From contig CM076147.1 in NCBI GenBank assembly GCA_038025085.1, positions 5,871,501-5,935,500 of the forward strand: a DNA stretch of 64,000 bases. The letters are read 5' to 3'. Positions 23,960-36,130 of this stretch are shown here, in pieces. The number at the start of each line of letters is the position of its first letter. Position 1 is the first letter of the stretch. The DNA comes from Tetragonia tetragonoides (lineage: Eukaryota; Streptophyta; Magnoliopsida; Caryophyllales; Aizoaceae). The position numbers were made by a program, and so were the translations under genes. The notes under the pieces were generated by a model. That model searched no databases. It had not been told where the DNA came from and saw only the letters and a list, made by a program, of their open reading frames with translations.

Positions 23960-25293
23960 GCGTGATATGGATTGATCACTCTATCCCCTGCACTACTAGT
24001 TTCTCTGAAGCAACTGTAAGTAGTGGAACGGCCAAAATATCATGTGCCATGAGAGACAAAATAGGAAACTTTGAGTGATTTGCATTCCACCATTTCAAAA
24101 CATCAAATGTTGTCAAATCCCCAACGTGTATAAAATACCCGTCTGCAAGATAAGTATCCAACTGAGACTTCTGCGTTTGGCAGGCATAGATAGATCTCAC
24201 ATAGTTGAAAACCTGATGATAACCAACCTCATTATTCATATCAACACTTACACGACTACTATCCCCCTGTTCGTCCTTACTTAAAGCATCATACATAGTA
24301 ACATACTCATTAAAAAGCTCACATAATGCAGCTAGGATGAAGAGGAAATATTTTATTATATACGAAGTATATTATTAACTCAACTCCAGTCATTTTGGAT
24401 CTAACACAGCATTCATAGCCATCAACAAGTTGCATTCATCCCAATACTTGCATCCACTCCTGCTCGGATTCAGCATTTCTATCCGAAACGGCGAAACCAT
24501 CTTTATTCTATATACTTCAGCAAGAAATAAATTAGAATTAGGATAATCCAAACTTGAAATAATTTTCGTCGAACTTCAGAACAATTTCAAAAGTTCACAT
24601 GCTTTTACCACCTTATCCAATCACTTAAACTTGGACAAGAAACAAAATCCCCATCTCGTTCAACATAAAAGGGGAAACCTCCCTATACTTGAGTGCAGTG
24701 ACCAACATATCATAAGTTGATCACCACCCTTTCCCACTTTCAAATACCAACTTCCTATGTGGTAACTTACTAATTTCAATTGTTGAACAATTTCCACAAA
24801 CAACTTAAGCCTATTTTCAGTAGACTTTATATACTCCACACTCTCATGAACTATCTTTTATGGTTTCAAGGGAAAATTGAACCATGGTATTCAAAATGTG
24901 TGCAAAACATCAAACAAGGAAAAACTTACCACCACCCTCCAGCCTTTTAGTTTCTGAGACTGAGTTTCTCAAATTTTCAATGCAATCATCATTCTCACTA
25001 GCATGATCAACAGTTAACCACAAATGGCAAAAATCTACAACCAAAAAAAAGAAACATTTTCAAATAAGAATATCAAATTGTGGAGCTCGTCATAATTTAC
25101 AAGTATAAAGAGACAACATCTCTACAAAATAGAATGCTGAAATTAATACCTTGTTCTAATTTCCCACTTCTCTCTCGTTTTCATCATATTATTCTCTCCA
25201 TCACAAAAGTCCTGATCATAATTATTTAGACTCTCTTCACAATTTGATTCAGCTTCAACCTCAGATGAACTGGGTTCGCTTTGATTTTTCATG
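23960..25293 (-). pseudogene. hAT transposase remnant (RICESLEEPER-like)
   Basis: On the minus strand an acidic N-terminus starts MKNQSEPSSSEVEAE at about 25291. Decayed middle pieces include a DYPNSNLFLAEVYRIK block near 24530 and a YWDECNLLMAMNAVLDPK block near 24430. A 106-codon open piece (24296-23976) carries the hAT C-terminal dimerisation motif: LDTYLADGYF, FDVLKWWNANHSKFPILS and VASEKLV. The order and motifs match BED-finger hAT transposases; the BED finger itself is not seen, and several frameshifts and stops break the frame. It is not functional, though domesticated RICESLEEPER-like genes are common in plants. Confidence 0.75.
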
Positions 25294-25398
25294 TTTATGT
25301 ACAGTCACGGAAAGAAATAAGGAAGATTAAATTGAGGGTGAACCAAGAATGAAGTTGGGCAGCTGAGCGGCTTGTGGGCTGTGGCTAGGTGAACCAGG

Positions 25399-25913
25399 TA
25401 GGGGTAGCAATTGGGCGGATCAGGTTAGTTTTGGGTCTGGTTTTTTTGGTTTTGTGTCATTACGGGTTTGGGTTTTTCTAATTAGAAGAGTGTTCGGATT
25501 GGGTTGGTCGAGTCGGATTGATGGGTTTATGCTAATGTCGGGTTATGAATCAATGGGGTCATTTTAGTTTGGATTTCGATTAAGTGAAACTATTCAATAA
25601 CAATGACTGCATGTATGTTTAGTTAGTGCATTTTCAATCATTTTGAATATTATGTCATTATAAGTTGGATATTTTCGAGTTTCGGGTTAAGCCGATTGGG
25701 GTTTAATTTGGTTTCGTCAGCTTCAGGTTAGGTGTTATCGGGTTCGGGTCAATTCGAAAAATGAATGTTGTCAGGTGTCAGATTAGAGTTAGACCAGGTC
25801 AGGTCGGGTCCGTCAGTTCTGGATAATGATAATCGATACATTTTCGGGTGTCAAGCGAGTCTGATATCGGGTAGATCGGGTTAGTTATCTCGGGTCGGGT
25901 TCTGCCAACTCTA
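25399..25913. mobile_element. Nonautonomous hAT-like element with CGGGTT-rich interior
   Basis: The ends TAGGGGTAGCAATTGGGCGG and, reversed, TAGAGTTGGCAGAACCCGA form imperfect inverted repeats of the hAT type. The interior consists of degenerate TCGGGTT/TTCGGG words and has a stretch similar to the element at 62224-62854 (compare GATAATGATAATxGATACATTTTCGGGTGTC in both). I could not find a convincing 8-bp TSD for this copy. Confidence 0.65.
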
Positions 25914-27152
25914 GGGTGAGTGGCTTATACACATACCCTATCAACATATTTGTATCTCAAGCTCATACAAGTCGAGTTCGAGTCACCAAATGATATGTAC
26001 ACATAGGCGAATACAATAAATTTACATACAATACAATGAGAGAGGAGGATTCAAACTTGTGACCTAATACATCCAGAGGCCTAATTTTAACCACTGGGCT
26101 AAGAGCTCATGGCACTCACCAAAGAGTTTGAACATTCGTTTGGCTTAAAGCCTTAACCTATTGAAGTGAGCTATAAAAAGAAAACAACCACAAATTTCAA
26201 TATCTTAACATCCATATCCAAAAAAAAAAAAATTGTGTTTGAATGAAGTGAATACTTCAAATTAGGACGGAGGGAGTATATACATCTTTCAAAACTTGCT
26301 ATCTTTTTCCTCATCTTTTTCTCCTCAAAAAACACTGACCTTCCCGACTCTTATCGACATCTCTAGAGGGCTAGAATCTAGATGCTACCATCATCGTTTT
26401 TGCCCATATATATACTTAGCCCCTTTGTTGATATTGTATATACCTTTTCATTCTAGTTTTGTTGCGCTCTCATTTCAGTAGGGTTTATAAATTGTTCTTC
26501 GTTGATAGCTTATTTAGAGATCTGCTTTCGTTGGAGTTTGATTTCAAAATAATTTTTATGAATCGAGTAGTACACAATTTAATTTTGTTTGTCAAGGGAA
26601 TATGTACTTTCAAATAGTCAAGGGAATATCTATGATCGTAAAGATAACACTTATGCATGCAGTTTACTTTATAGTGTAAAAGTTATCGACAAAGTTAATC
26701 ATCATGCACTAACTGTGATATTGGGATTGATGGTGACTTATATGGATGGAGTTAACAAGACATTGATTCAAGCAATTTACCAAAAATCAACAATGTTAAA
26801 AAGTTCAACAAAAAATAATATCAATAAAAATCAGTAGAATCAACACATTACAACAAAACTATGTTAAACTAACAAAAGTTAACAACTTTCTTCCTTTTTT
26901 TTTGGATGGAAAAAAATCAATAAATTTCAGCAAAAAATAATACTCATACAATTAGCTAGCTAAAATTGTATGGCATAATTAGTTATTTTTCTAGTTAAAA
27001 AGTCAGAATATGATAAGCAATCGATAGAAAATAGCCAAAATTATTGTAAAACGACAATAAATAGTTATTTTGTTAGATGAAATAGATCACTTGCATTTTA
27101 GCTGTTCTTGTAATAAAAAGAGTTGAAAATCAGCATGTCTTGTGTTAACTTA
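25914..27152. other. Noncoding spacer with a Stowaway end fragment
   Basis: A lone right end of a Stowaway-type repeat (ATTAGGACGGAGGGAGTATA) is at about 26261-26280 without a matching left end nearby. The rest is AT-rich sequence without a recognisable gene. Confidence 0.4.
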
Positions 27153-27409
27153 GGCCATGTTCTTTTCATCGTTTCCATGCTGCATTCCGTTCCGTTTCAT
27201 TCCAATCCGTTCTGTTCCGTTCCGCGCCGTTCCGTTTCGCATTCTGTACTTCATTTTGTCTCACATTTTTTTGAATTATCCGCACCGCACCGTTCCGTTC
27301 TGTTCCGTTTCGTTCCAATCCGTTTCGTTCTGTTCCGTTCCGTTTCGTTCCAATTCGTTCCGTTCCGTTCCTCACTGTCCCGCACCATTCCGTTGAAAAG
27401 AACAGGGCC
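27153..27409. mobile_element. Tourist/Harbinger-type MITE with a TTCCG-repeat interior
   Basis: A 257-bp element with inverted ends GGCCATGTTCTTTTCA and, reversed, GGCCCTGTTCTTTTCA, flanked by TTA on both sides (27150-27152 and 27410-27412). TTA target sites and GGCC-starting ends are Harbinger/Tourist features. The interior is a low-complexity run of CGTTCCGTTCC variants, which leaves frames open on both strands; I do not regard these as genes. Confidence 0.8.
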
Positions 27410-27431
27410 TTAGTCCACCGTGGACCAAGTA

Positions 27432-27645
27432 AATTTGAGGGGTGACTCCAGGTGAAGTAAGGGGTGACTCCACTATAAATTTGAGACGTGGCTCCAGGTG
27501 AAGTATGGGGTACGTGACTCCACTATTAGAGGGGTGGTTCCAGATGAAATAGGGAGTATTCCACTATTAGAGGGGTGGTTCCAGGTGAAGTATGGGATAA
27601 CTCCATTATTAGATAGGTGACTCCAGGTAAAGTATTGATCCACCA
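27432..27645. repeat. Five-copy tandem repeat, unit about 41-47 bp
   Basis: Diverged units carrying GACTCCAGGTGAAGTA and CCACTATTAGAGGGG recur at about 27444, 27490, 27537, 27578 and 27620. They begin just outside the Harbinger MITE. No coding potential. Confidence 0.7.
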
Positions 27646-27649
27646 TAAA

Positions 27650-28782
27650 CTAAATCCATAAAAAAAATTGTATTAATTTAAGAAAATTACTAAATATAAA
27701 TCCCAAATTACTTAACGTAAATCATTTTTTTCCAATATACCCCTCATAAAAAATACTTACTTCCCCTCTTTTCCTCCTCCCTCTCTCCTCTTTCTCCAAC
27801 TTGAAAAAATGGTAAAACTGTATGACAAACTAATCGTGCTCATCATGAGCCAAATGGACCAAAACAAATTAGACTCATGTTTGATTTTGGGAATTCTACC
27901 ACTTTGATCTTCTTAAAGTCACCAGAAAGTTATTTCATCGGCAGCAAGCTACTCCATTAATAAATAAGAAATAATCAAATTTTTAAGCTTGACAGTGCGA
28001 CTGTGCAACGACGGCAAATGTCCCCGGATGATTTTGTGCATCTTGGCGCACGATGACACCGTCGCCGGAGAAGAATCGCCTCCATATTTTCTGATGGAGT
28101 GCAAACTGGTATATGCATTAGATGAGTGATTGAGAGAGGCGGCAACCACTTAGCTCAGCCACCCAACTGTCCCACCGTGGCACAAAGCCTCTGCCACCTA
28201 AAAACCCTAACTAGATAACTCTTTAATAAAAAAATAAAAATCAAATTTAATAGAAATTGAAAATTATAATGGTATTACTCAAATATAGTCATTACTCATT
28301 AGTCTTGTTGATTATCTATTTAATAATTTATCATTCATATGGTGATTTGATTTTTACCTTTGCAATGAATCGAGTCAATGAGATTAGAGAAGAAACAGAA
28401 AAAGGGAAGAGATTAGTTTTTTTAGATAAAAAGGGTGTTTGGGGAAATATTGTGACAAAAATATTTGCGTTGAGTAATTTCAGATTTACGTTAAGCAATT
28501 CCGTAATTTAAAAGCTAGTTGTTTTACCAAATATATACCTTAAGTGGCAAAATGAGTATTTTTACGGACCCATTTGGCATTTTGGCCATCTTGACCGTGC
28601 ACATATGCTTGTAAATTACTTCACCATGACCCATTGATAACTATACTAGGGCTTATATGTGTTCGGTTTATTGAGGCTTTGTCCCATTATCACTTGGATG
28701 TTAATGTTTGTTTCATATAGATCGCATTGAAGAAAGATAGAAAGATAGGACAATCTATAGGAGGTAATCAGGTAGGAGGCTA
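27650..28782. other. AT-rich spacer without a supported gene
   Basis: Short open frames occur at 27949-28149 (minus) and 28257-28511 (plus), but neither shows a domain. I see nothing else here. Confidence 0.35.
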
Positions 28783-29233
28783 GGATAAGGGTCAAATAAG
28801 GACCTAAATTTTGCCAAAAAATACAATATAGACCTAAACTTTCAAAATGCTACAATAAGGACCTATGACCTGAAATAACAGTTTACTAGCCCTTTATCCA
28901 GTTTCTAATGCTTATTTACTTCTTTTTTAACCACATTCAATTACTTTTCCAATTAAAATTAAAAAAAAAAGTACCTTTTTCCTTTCTCTCTCCTCCTCTA
29001 GTTGTTCAACCACCACCACCACCACCATCCCAACCAGCCGCCATTTCTCCATTACCACCAAAATTTCACACAAACAAAAACCCAATAACTTGAACAACCC
29101 AGATTCCGAACAAGCAATTGCAAGTAATCTGCTAAACTTTCAAAAATTTATCAAACAAAACCCAGAAATTACGAACAAGCCCAGAAAAGAATTCAAACGA
29201 GTCAACTCGCCCAAACCGAGTTCTTCGTCTTAC

Positions 29234-29796
29234 TGTAGGCACTAAAAATTTATTAAGTGCCTTAATTGAATTTAATTAATTATTTTGGGCTAAAATATAT
29301 TTAGCTTAATTTAATTAATTAAACCCGAAAATTAATATGGGCTAAAAGCCATCAAAATGGGCTTATATTTAACCCTTGGGCCAGCCCACACCTGTTGGGC
29401 CAAAATAAACAGTTAAATCGGCCAAACCCATAAGAAAAGACTACCAAGTCAAGAAATTGGGCCAACCCATGACTACCAAGCCCGTTGGGGAATCGGAGCT
29501 CCCTGTTCCTCTCTATAAATATCGAAGTCTCACTTTATTCGAGAGTTTGGAAAATCTACAAGCAGAAAGCCCTGCCAGAGCATTCCCTCCATCAAAATTG
29601 CTACCTTGATCAAGATTTAAGTCTTTGAAGACCCTTGCTCCAGAACATTCAAATTGAGAGACAGAATCAGAGGATTTATATTATTTGTTCATTGTAACAG
29701 ATAGAAAATACAGAGATTGTAACTCATACATTCAAATCAATACAAATTATATTTGTTCAACTTATTTTTGTCTACGCATTAATTTTGTTGTCTACA
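29234..29796 (+). repeat. 5' LTR of the Tat-like element
   Basis: A 563-bp repeat matching 44165-44726 with fewer than about 20 differences. CTCTATAAATATC at about 29512-29524 is a probable TATA box. Confidence 0.92.
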
Positions 29797-29881
29797 AATT
29801 TTGGCACGCTCGGTGGGACCTCTCTGCCTCTCATCTTTGTCTCTTCATCAAATCATCAACATCAACTTCGCTGCGGTTGAC

Positions 29882-31291
29882 ATGGCCTCAAAAGGAAATG
29901 TCTCTCAGTCTCTGAAGAAATCATCTGGATCCGATGCTGGATCACTCAAGAAACCATCTGGATCCACTGCTGCGCGATTCACAAGTGCTGCCGCCTCTAG
30001 AGCGCAGTCAGGAAGGCTCACCAGGAGCATGGCGAAAGCAGCTGGCTTCACTGCCTTTCAGGCACTCTCGTTAGGCCCTACAAGGTCTCGTGAAACCCTT
30101 GTGTTCAGTTCCACACATTCAGCTGAAGCGGAACGAACTACCGCTACCTCAACATGGAAGCAAAACCCAAAGGATGTAGCGGAGAAAATCCTTACCTACA
30201 TCAATCCGACGTATCAATCGTCACCCCAGGTACAGGATTGTTTTACTAGTAATGATTCTTCAACTCCTTCCTCAGGCGAAGTCACACCGCCTCAAGAAAC
30301 TGTTGAACCTCCTCAGTCTGACGTCGCTTTTGTTATGGCGACGGAAGCCAAAACTGTGGAAGAACAATTGAAAGACATGCGGGAGCTACTTGCAAAGCTT
30401 TCTAAGGAAAGCGAGGAGAAGAATGCTGAAATTAAGCGTCAGAACGAGCACATCGCTGCCTTGACCAAAAAACTAGAAAAGAAACCGATTGTCGAGTCTG
30501 AGAACGACAGCGACGGCGACGAGTCTGTGTATTCCAAGCACAGTGAAAAGGAAAATCCTGAATCCCACACTGGCTCGCTGACTGTCCAACAGATTCAGGA
30601 AATGATAGCAAGTGCAGTTAAGGTGCAATTTGGTGGAGGTTCTCAAGCTTCCCATCATTACACTAAGCCTTACACCAAGCGGATCGACATTTTAAAGATG
30701 TCCACTGGTTACCAACCTCCCAAGTTTCAGCAGTTTGACGGGAAGGGTAATCCTAAACAGCACGTTGCGCACTTCATAGAGACGTGCAATAATGCTAGAA
30801 CTGCTGGTGACCGCTTAGTCAAGCAGTTTGTTCGCTCTCTCAAAGGTATCGCCTTTGATTGGTACACGGATTTGTCTCCTGAATCCATTGACAATTGGGA
30901 GCAAATGGAAGGGGGGTTTTTGAATCGCTTCTACAGCACGAGGCATATAGTCAGCATGACTGAACTGACTAATACAAAGCAATTGAAGGAGGAGCCTGTC
31001 GTCGATTACATCAATCGATGGCGAGCACTGAGTCTAGAATGCAAAGATCGCCTCACCGAGACCTCTGCGGTTGAGATGTGCATCCAAGGGATGGAGTGGA
31101 ACTTGCTCTACATTTTGCAATGTATCAAGCCTAAAACTTTTCAAGAGTTGGCAACACGGGCACATGACATGGAGATCACCATCGCCAGTCATGGGGGCAA
31201 GCTCATTCCATTTCCCCCGAGCCAAGGAAAGAGAAAAATGACTATAAGAAGGACGACAAGTCTTCGAAAATTTCTACTAAAGAATCCATGA
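29882..31291 (+). CDS. Gag of the Tat-like element
   Basis: The open frame runs from an ATG at 29882, chosen because the frame upstream overlaps the primer-binding region. The Ser/Lys-rich N-terminus is followed by a coiled-coil stretch (EEQLKDMRELLAKLSKE) and the retrotransposon gag core (PPKFQQFDGKGNPKQHVAHF, then FDWYTDL and NRFYSTR). It frameshifts into the downstream block near 31288. Gag forms the virus-like particle in the cytoplasm. Confidence 0.82.
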   Translation: MASKGNVSQSLKKSSGSDAGSLKKPSGSTAARFTSAAASRAQSGRLTRSMAKAAGFTAFQALSLGPTRSRETLVFSSTHSAEAERTTATSTWKQNPKDVAEKILTYINPTYQSSPQVQDCFTSNDSSTPSSGEVTPPQETVEPPQSDVAFVMATEAKTVEEQLKDMRELLAKLSKESEEKNAEIKRQNEHIAALTKKLEKKPIVESENDSDGDESVYSKHSEKENPESHTGSLTVQQIQEMIASAVKVQFGGGSQASHHYTKPYTKRIDILKMSTGYQPPKFQQFDGKGNPKQHVAHFIETCNNARTAGDRLVKQFVRSLKGIAFDWYTDLSPESIDNWEQMEGGFLNRFYSTRHIVSMTELTNTKQLKEEPVVDYINRWRALSLECKDRLTETSAVEMCIQGMEWNLLYILQCIKPKTFQELATRAHDMEITIASHGGKLIPFPPSQGKRKMTIRRTTSLRKFLLKNP

Positions 31292-32919
31292 GCATCTCCA
31301 CCATGCCTGTGAAAATCTCTGCCAAGCCAAAGTTCAAAAAGGGAGTAAGCTCATACTCAAGGGAGATTGAAAATAACCGTCCCACACTTAAGGAACTTCA
31401 AGCAAAAAAGTATCCTTTTCCGGACTCTGACTTGTCTGGTATGCTAGACGATTTGTTAGAGAAGAAGGTCATCGAGTTACCAGAATCCAAGCGACTAGAG
31501 GAAGCTCGAAAGACTACAGACCCAAACTATTGTCATTACCACAGGGTCCTTGGTCACCCTCTTGAAAAATGCATAACGCTCAAGGAACGTAGCATGAGGT
31601 TGGCTAAGGAAGGAAAGATCTTGTTAGATGTTGATGAGACTGTGGAATCTAATCATGCCTCAGCAACACTTGGATCTTTTGAGTCTTCTCAACTATGCCT
31701 AATTCAGTTTGGGAGTTTGGAACCTGTTGTCGTGTCTGTAACGAAGCAACTCCCACAAGCCGAGTCTAACAGCCTTGCTGAGCATTCGCATCATGATGAT
31801 GATGATGAAGGTTGGACCCTTGTGACTAGAAGAAGGCCAAGGAAGCAAGTGTGAGCACAACCACCCGTACCTCGTCGTAAGAAAAGGCAAAATAAGGGGA
31901 AGAACCCTCGTCGCTCCAAAGGAAAGAAAAAGTCAAAGGCAGGCATTAAGCCACACACATTGCCCATTGATTTTCTCGAGCAAGAACCTCTAAAGCCTGT
32001 AACATTGGAAGAGTTCTTCCTAGAAAAATTCTTCACTCCAGCTGCTGTGCATGTGGTTTCGTGCTACACAATAGACGACGAGCAAGAAAAAGGGAAAAAG
32101 GACAATGAAACACCTGTTAAAAGGTCCTCACATTTCCCAAATCTTGAGAGAGATGCCAAAATCCTTGCTGTGTTAGAAGCTCTTCCTTCACGCATGGGGT
32201 GGAGACAAACCTTCCACTTATCCGAAGAGATGCGCCAGGTGCTAGCGTTAGCTCTAAGTCATCCAGAGATTTACGCTGACAAATTGAAAGACTTTGGAGA
32301 ATCTTCTGAAATCTCCAATAAGAGCTCTTCATGCAGTACCATGTTGGCTTTTACAGATGAAGATTTGTTGTTGGGGTCAAAGCCCCATAATCGTCCATTA
32401 TTCATCTCTGGATACATCCGGGGGCAAAAAGTTAAGCGCATCTTGATTGATGGAGGATCAGCCGTCAACATTATGCCCAAGACAACCATGTTGGAGCTTG
32501 GCATTTCTATGGGAGAACTTATAACTAGCCAACTTGTGATTCAGGGTTTTAACCTCGATAGTCAACGTGCAATTGGCATGATTCGAGTGGACCTTGCTAC
32601 AGGTGACATGTCCTCTACTACCTTGTTCCACGTCATAGATTCAAAGACATCCTACAAGATGCTCCTTGGACGTCCTTGGCTTCATGAAAATGGTGTTGTC
32701 GCATCTACCCTTCACCAATGCCTTAAGTATTATAGGGAAGGCGAGAAAAAGATATTGGGTGAGGTCAAGCCATTCACCAAGGCGGAGTCACATTTCGCTG
32801 ATGCCAAATTCTACCAAGAAAATAATGTCTTGAGTGAGGTTTTTCCACAATCAATCTCCTTGATAGGTAAACGAAGTGTCAAAGAGAAAGAGGATACTCC
32901 TTCTCTTCCGATGTACTAA
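31288..32919 (+). pseudogene. Gag C-terminus and aspartic protease region, broken by a stop
   Basis: Two blocks in one frame (31288-31854 and 31960-32919) are separated by a TGA at 31852. The first has a degenerate knuckle-like stretch (NYCHYHRVLGHPLEKC). The second holds the aspartic protease active site LIDGGSAVNIMP near 32440, followed by GFNLDSQRAIGMI and LLGRPWLHENG. The DGG version of the active-site triad is usual in Tat-type elements. The protease would cleave the Gag-Pol precursor. Confidence 0.78.
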
Positions 32920-33295
32920 CACCAAAGAGCGAGAAGAAGGAAATCAAAGAGGAAGAGAATCAAAGGCAAAGCCCCAACCCTCTCGAAAAGAAGACCATTT
33001 CAACACCTTCACCCTTGTCAACCCCTCTATTGCGATACATCCCAAAGTCGTGTCGCAAAGAGGGAGAATCACCTTTTTAAGAATGCAAAGGTAAAGAGTG
33101 TGAACAGAAAACTACTCTGAAAATGAGTGAAGAAAGTGTCAAACTTTTAAAAGCCAATGCGACCATTCCCTTGGCTGATCCAAAACAAACTCAAGTGAAG
33201 AAGCCTTCTACGCTTGGATTTGTTTCCTCCTCTAAATTGTTGAATGACGAGGAAGCCTCTACAAGTGGAAATTTGATCCTAAGGCATACAAACTT

Positions 33296-36034
33296 ATGGA
33301 GATTTCGGGCTATAACTTTGATAATCCTCCGCCTTTGGGAAAGGTTATTGAAGCTAAACCTTATGGGCTTAACAAAACGCAAACAAAGTTGCAGCAACAA
33401 GGAGGACACGTTTGGGTCTCTAAAGTTGGTCTGGGATACACTCCCCCTGATCCAATTAAGATCTCTATCCGCCGCAAGATAGAAAGGTCAACCTCTCAAT
33501 ACATTTCTGTAGAGGAGGTTACCAGTGATGAAAGTGAAAGGACCGAGCCAAGTACAAGAACCTCGGTGTTCGACAGGTTGCGGCCACCATCTACAGTGCG
33601 CCCATCTGTGTTTAGTAGGTTAAGTGACCAACACGATGATTCAAATGATCAAGTGTCACATGATCATAAACCTACAAAGGAAAAATATTCTGTCTTTAGT
33701 CGCATCGGCGCTGCAAGTGCTCCTGCCAAGCAATTGCGACGACGACAAGGTCACACTGAGAGGGTGAAAGAAGATGTCGCGTCCGACAAAGATGTCAATA
33801 GCGTCGTCCCTTCTCGCATGAAACGCTTCTCAACATTGGAAGTAAACACAAATACTGCACTAAAGATAAGGAGACGTACAGTGGTCCACAGCAACTCACA
33901 AGAGTCATCTCAACAAGGTGTGAAACTTGAAGAGGATATCGTCATATCTTGTCATATGTCTGTGCAAGAAGTGCTAAATGTGGACCCTGCAAATGAGATA
34001 GAGCCCGAAGAAGATCCTGAAACTCTTGAGGATGGGAGGCAAGCTACAGTGGATGATCTAAAAGAGTTAAATCTTGAAACTCTAGAAGAACCACGCCCCA
34101 CTTTCGTAAGTGCTTTACTTATGCCTAAAGAAGAAGAGGAATATGTCAAGCTTCTCTCGGAGTACAATGACGTATTTGCTTGGAGTTATGAAGAGATGCC
34201 CGGACTTGACCCAAAGGTCGTAGTTCATCACTTGGCAATAAAAAAGGGAGTATCCCCAAGAAAGCAATCATTGCGTCGCGTTCGACCAGAGTTACTTCCT
34301 GAAATTGAGAAAGAAGTTAACAAGCTCATCGAAGCCGGCTTCATTCGCGAGGTTAAGTATCCTACATGGATTGCAAACATTGTTCCTATTAGGAAGAAAA
34401 ATGGCCAACTTCGAATCTGTGTTGACTTTCGGGATTTAAATGAAGCATGTCCAAAGGATGACTTTCCCCTTCCTGTGACAGAGATAATGATTGACGCTAC
34501 TACTGGACATGAAGCTTTATCCTTTATGGATTGCACCGCTGGTTACAACCAAATACATATGGCGCCACAAGATCAGGAAGCCACAGCCTTTCGTACTCCG
34601 AAGGGAATATTTTGCTACAAGGTGATGCCGTTTGGCTTAAAAAATGCTGGAGCCACTTATCAACGAGCCATGCAACATATTTTTGAAGACATGATGCATA
34701 AAACAGTTGAGTGCTATGTCGATGATCTCGTGGTCAAATCCAAGAAACGAGCGAACCGTTTGCAAGACCTTCGCCAGATCTTCGAAAAACTCCGAAGATG
34801 TCAATTGAAGATGAACCCACTTAAATGTGCATTCGGAGTTACTTCGGGAAAATTCCTTGGCTTTATTGTTAGACATAGAGGAATTGAAATTGACCAGTCT
34901 AAAATTAAGGCGATCCAAGACATACCCGAACCAAAGAATCTTAAAGATCTTCGGAGCCTTCAATGTCGTCTTGCATACATTCGAAGGTTCATCTCCAACC
35001 TCGCAGGACGGTGTCATCCATCCAGTCATCTCATGAAAAAGGATGCTCCATTTAATTGGGATGACTCGTGTCGTGCCGCCTTCGATAGCATCAAGAAGTA
35101 TCTGTCTACACCGCCAGTTTTGGGCGCACCAATTCATGGAAAAACACTTATCCTCTACATCGCAGCACAAGAACGATCCTTGGGGGAATTATGTGCACAA
35201 GAAAATGAAGAGGGTAAAGAAAGAGCTCTATACTACTTAAGTCGCACTTTGGTAGGCGCAGAGTTGAACTACTCACCAATTGAAAAGATGTGCTTTGCGC
35301 TCATTTTTGCAATCCAAAAGTTGAAGCACTACATGCAAGCGCACACAGTGAGGATCATATCCAAAGCTGACCCTATCAAGTACATATTGTCAAGGCCGGT
35401 CTTATCAGGGCGACTTGCCAAATGGGTAGTACTGATTAAGCAACACGACATCGAGTATGTGTCTCAAAAGGCCATCAAAGGGCAAGCATTGGCCGACTTT
35501 CTAGCCGATCACCCCCTCCCTGCAGAATGGGAACTCACAGTCGACTTGCCAGGTGAAGAAGTGTTCCTTATTGAAATAGTGCCTCCATGGGAAATGTATT
35601 TTGATGGGGCTGCACGCCAAGACGGTGCTGGAGCGGGCGTAGTCTTCATATCTCCAGAAAATCATATATTGCCATACTCATTTACGCTTACTCAGTTATG
35701 TTCCAACAATATGGCCGAGTATCAAGCACTCATTTTGGGTCTTCAAATGGCACTGGAAATAGGAGTCAAGGATTGTAACATATATGGTGATTCGCAATTG
35801 GTGATTAACCAACTTCTCAAGGACTATGAACTCAAGAAGGAAGACTTGATCTCATATCACCAATACGCCTCGCAATTGTTGGATAGACTCAACACAGTCA
35901 AGTTGGGACACGTTCCAAGGAGTGCCAACAAGATGGCCGACGCGCTTGCAAATCTGGCAGCCACTTTGGCACTGGGGGCAAAGGATAAACATGTCCATTC
36001 CTATATGCAAAGAGTGGGTTGTAGCACCACTTGA
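33296..36034 (+). pseudogene. Reverse transcriptase, RNase H and second RNase H domain of the Tat-like element
   Basis: A 912-codon open frame. RT motifs: RKKNGQLRICVDFRDLN (about 34390), YKVMPFGLKNAGATYQ (about 34620) and the catalytic YVDDLVVKSKKR (about 34715). RNase H follows (ALYYLSRTLVGAELNYSPIEK to ADFLADHP, about 35220-35515). A second RNase H-like domain starts MYFDGAARQDGAGAGVVF (about 35595) and continues through NMAEYQALILGLQMAL, the extra domain known in Tat elements. It is separated from the protease block by a frameshift (32920-33295) and ended by a TGA at 36032 in the same frame as the integrase. Confidence 0.88.
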
Positions 36035-36130
36035 AGAAAAATTGATGGAGAAGTTAATCTCATCTCTGTCTATCAAATTGACAAAGAGGATTGGCGTCAA
36101 CCACTAATCGACTTCTTAGAGCATGCAAGG

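Noticed and set aside
27123..27413. Overlapping open frames on both strands with Ser/Phe/Pro or Arg/Asn/Gly repeats
   Set aside because: They come from the TTCCG-type low-complexity interior of the Harbinger MITE.
27949..28149. Minus-strand 66-codon frame
   Set aside because: No domain, no signal for translation and AT-rich surroundings.
28908..29093. Proline-rich short frame
   Set aside because: A chance frame in a CCACCACCACC-rich stretch of the long-TIR element with no start context or homology.
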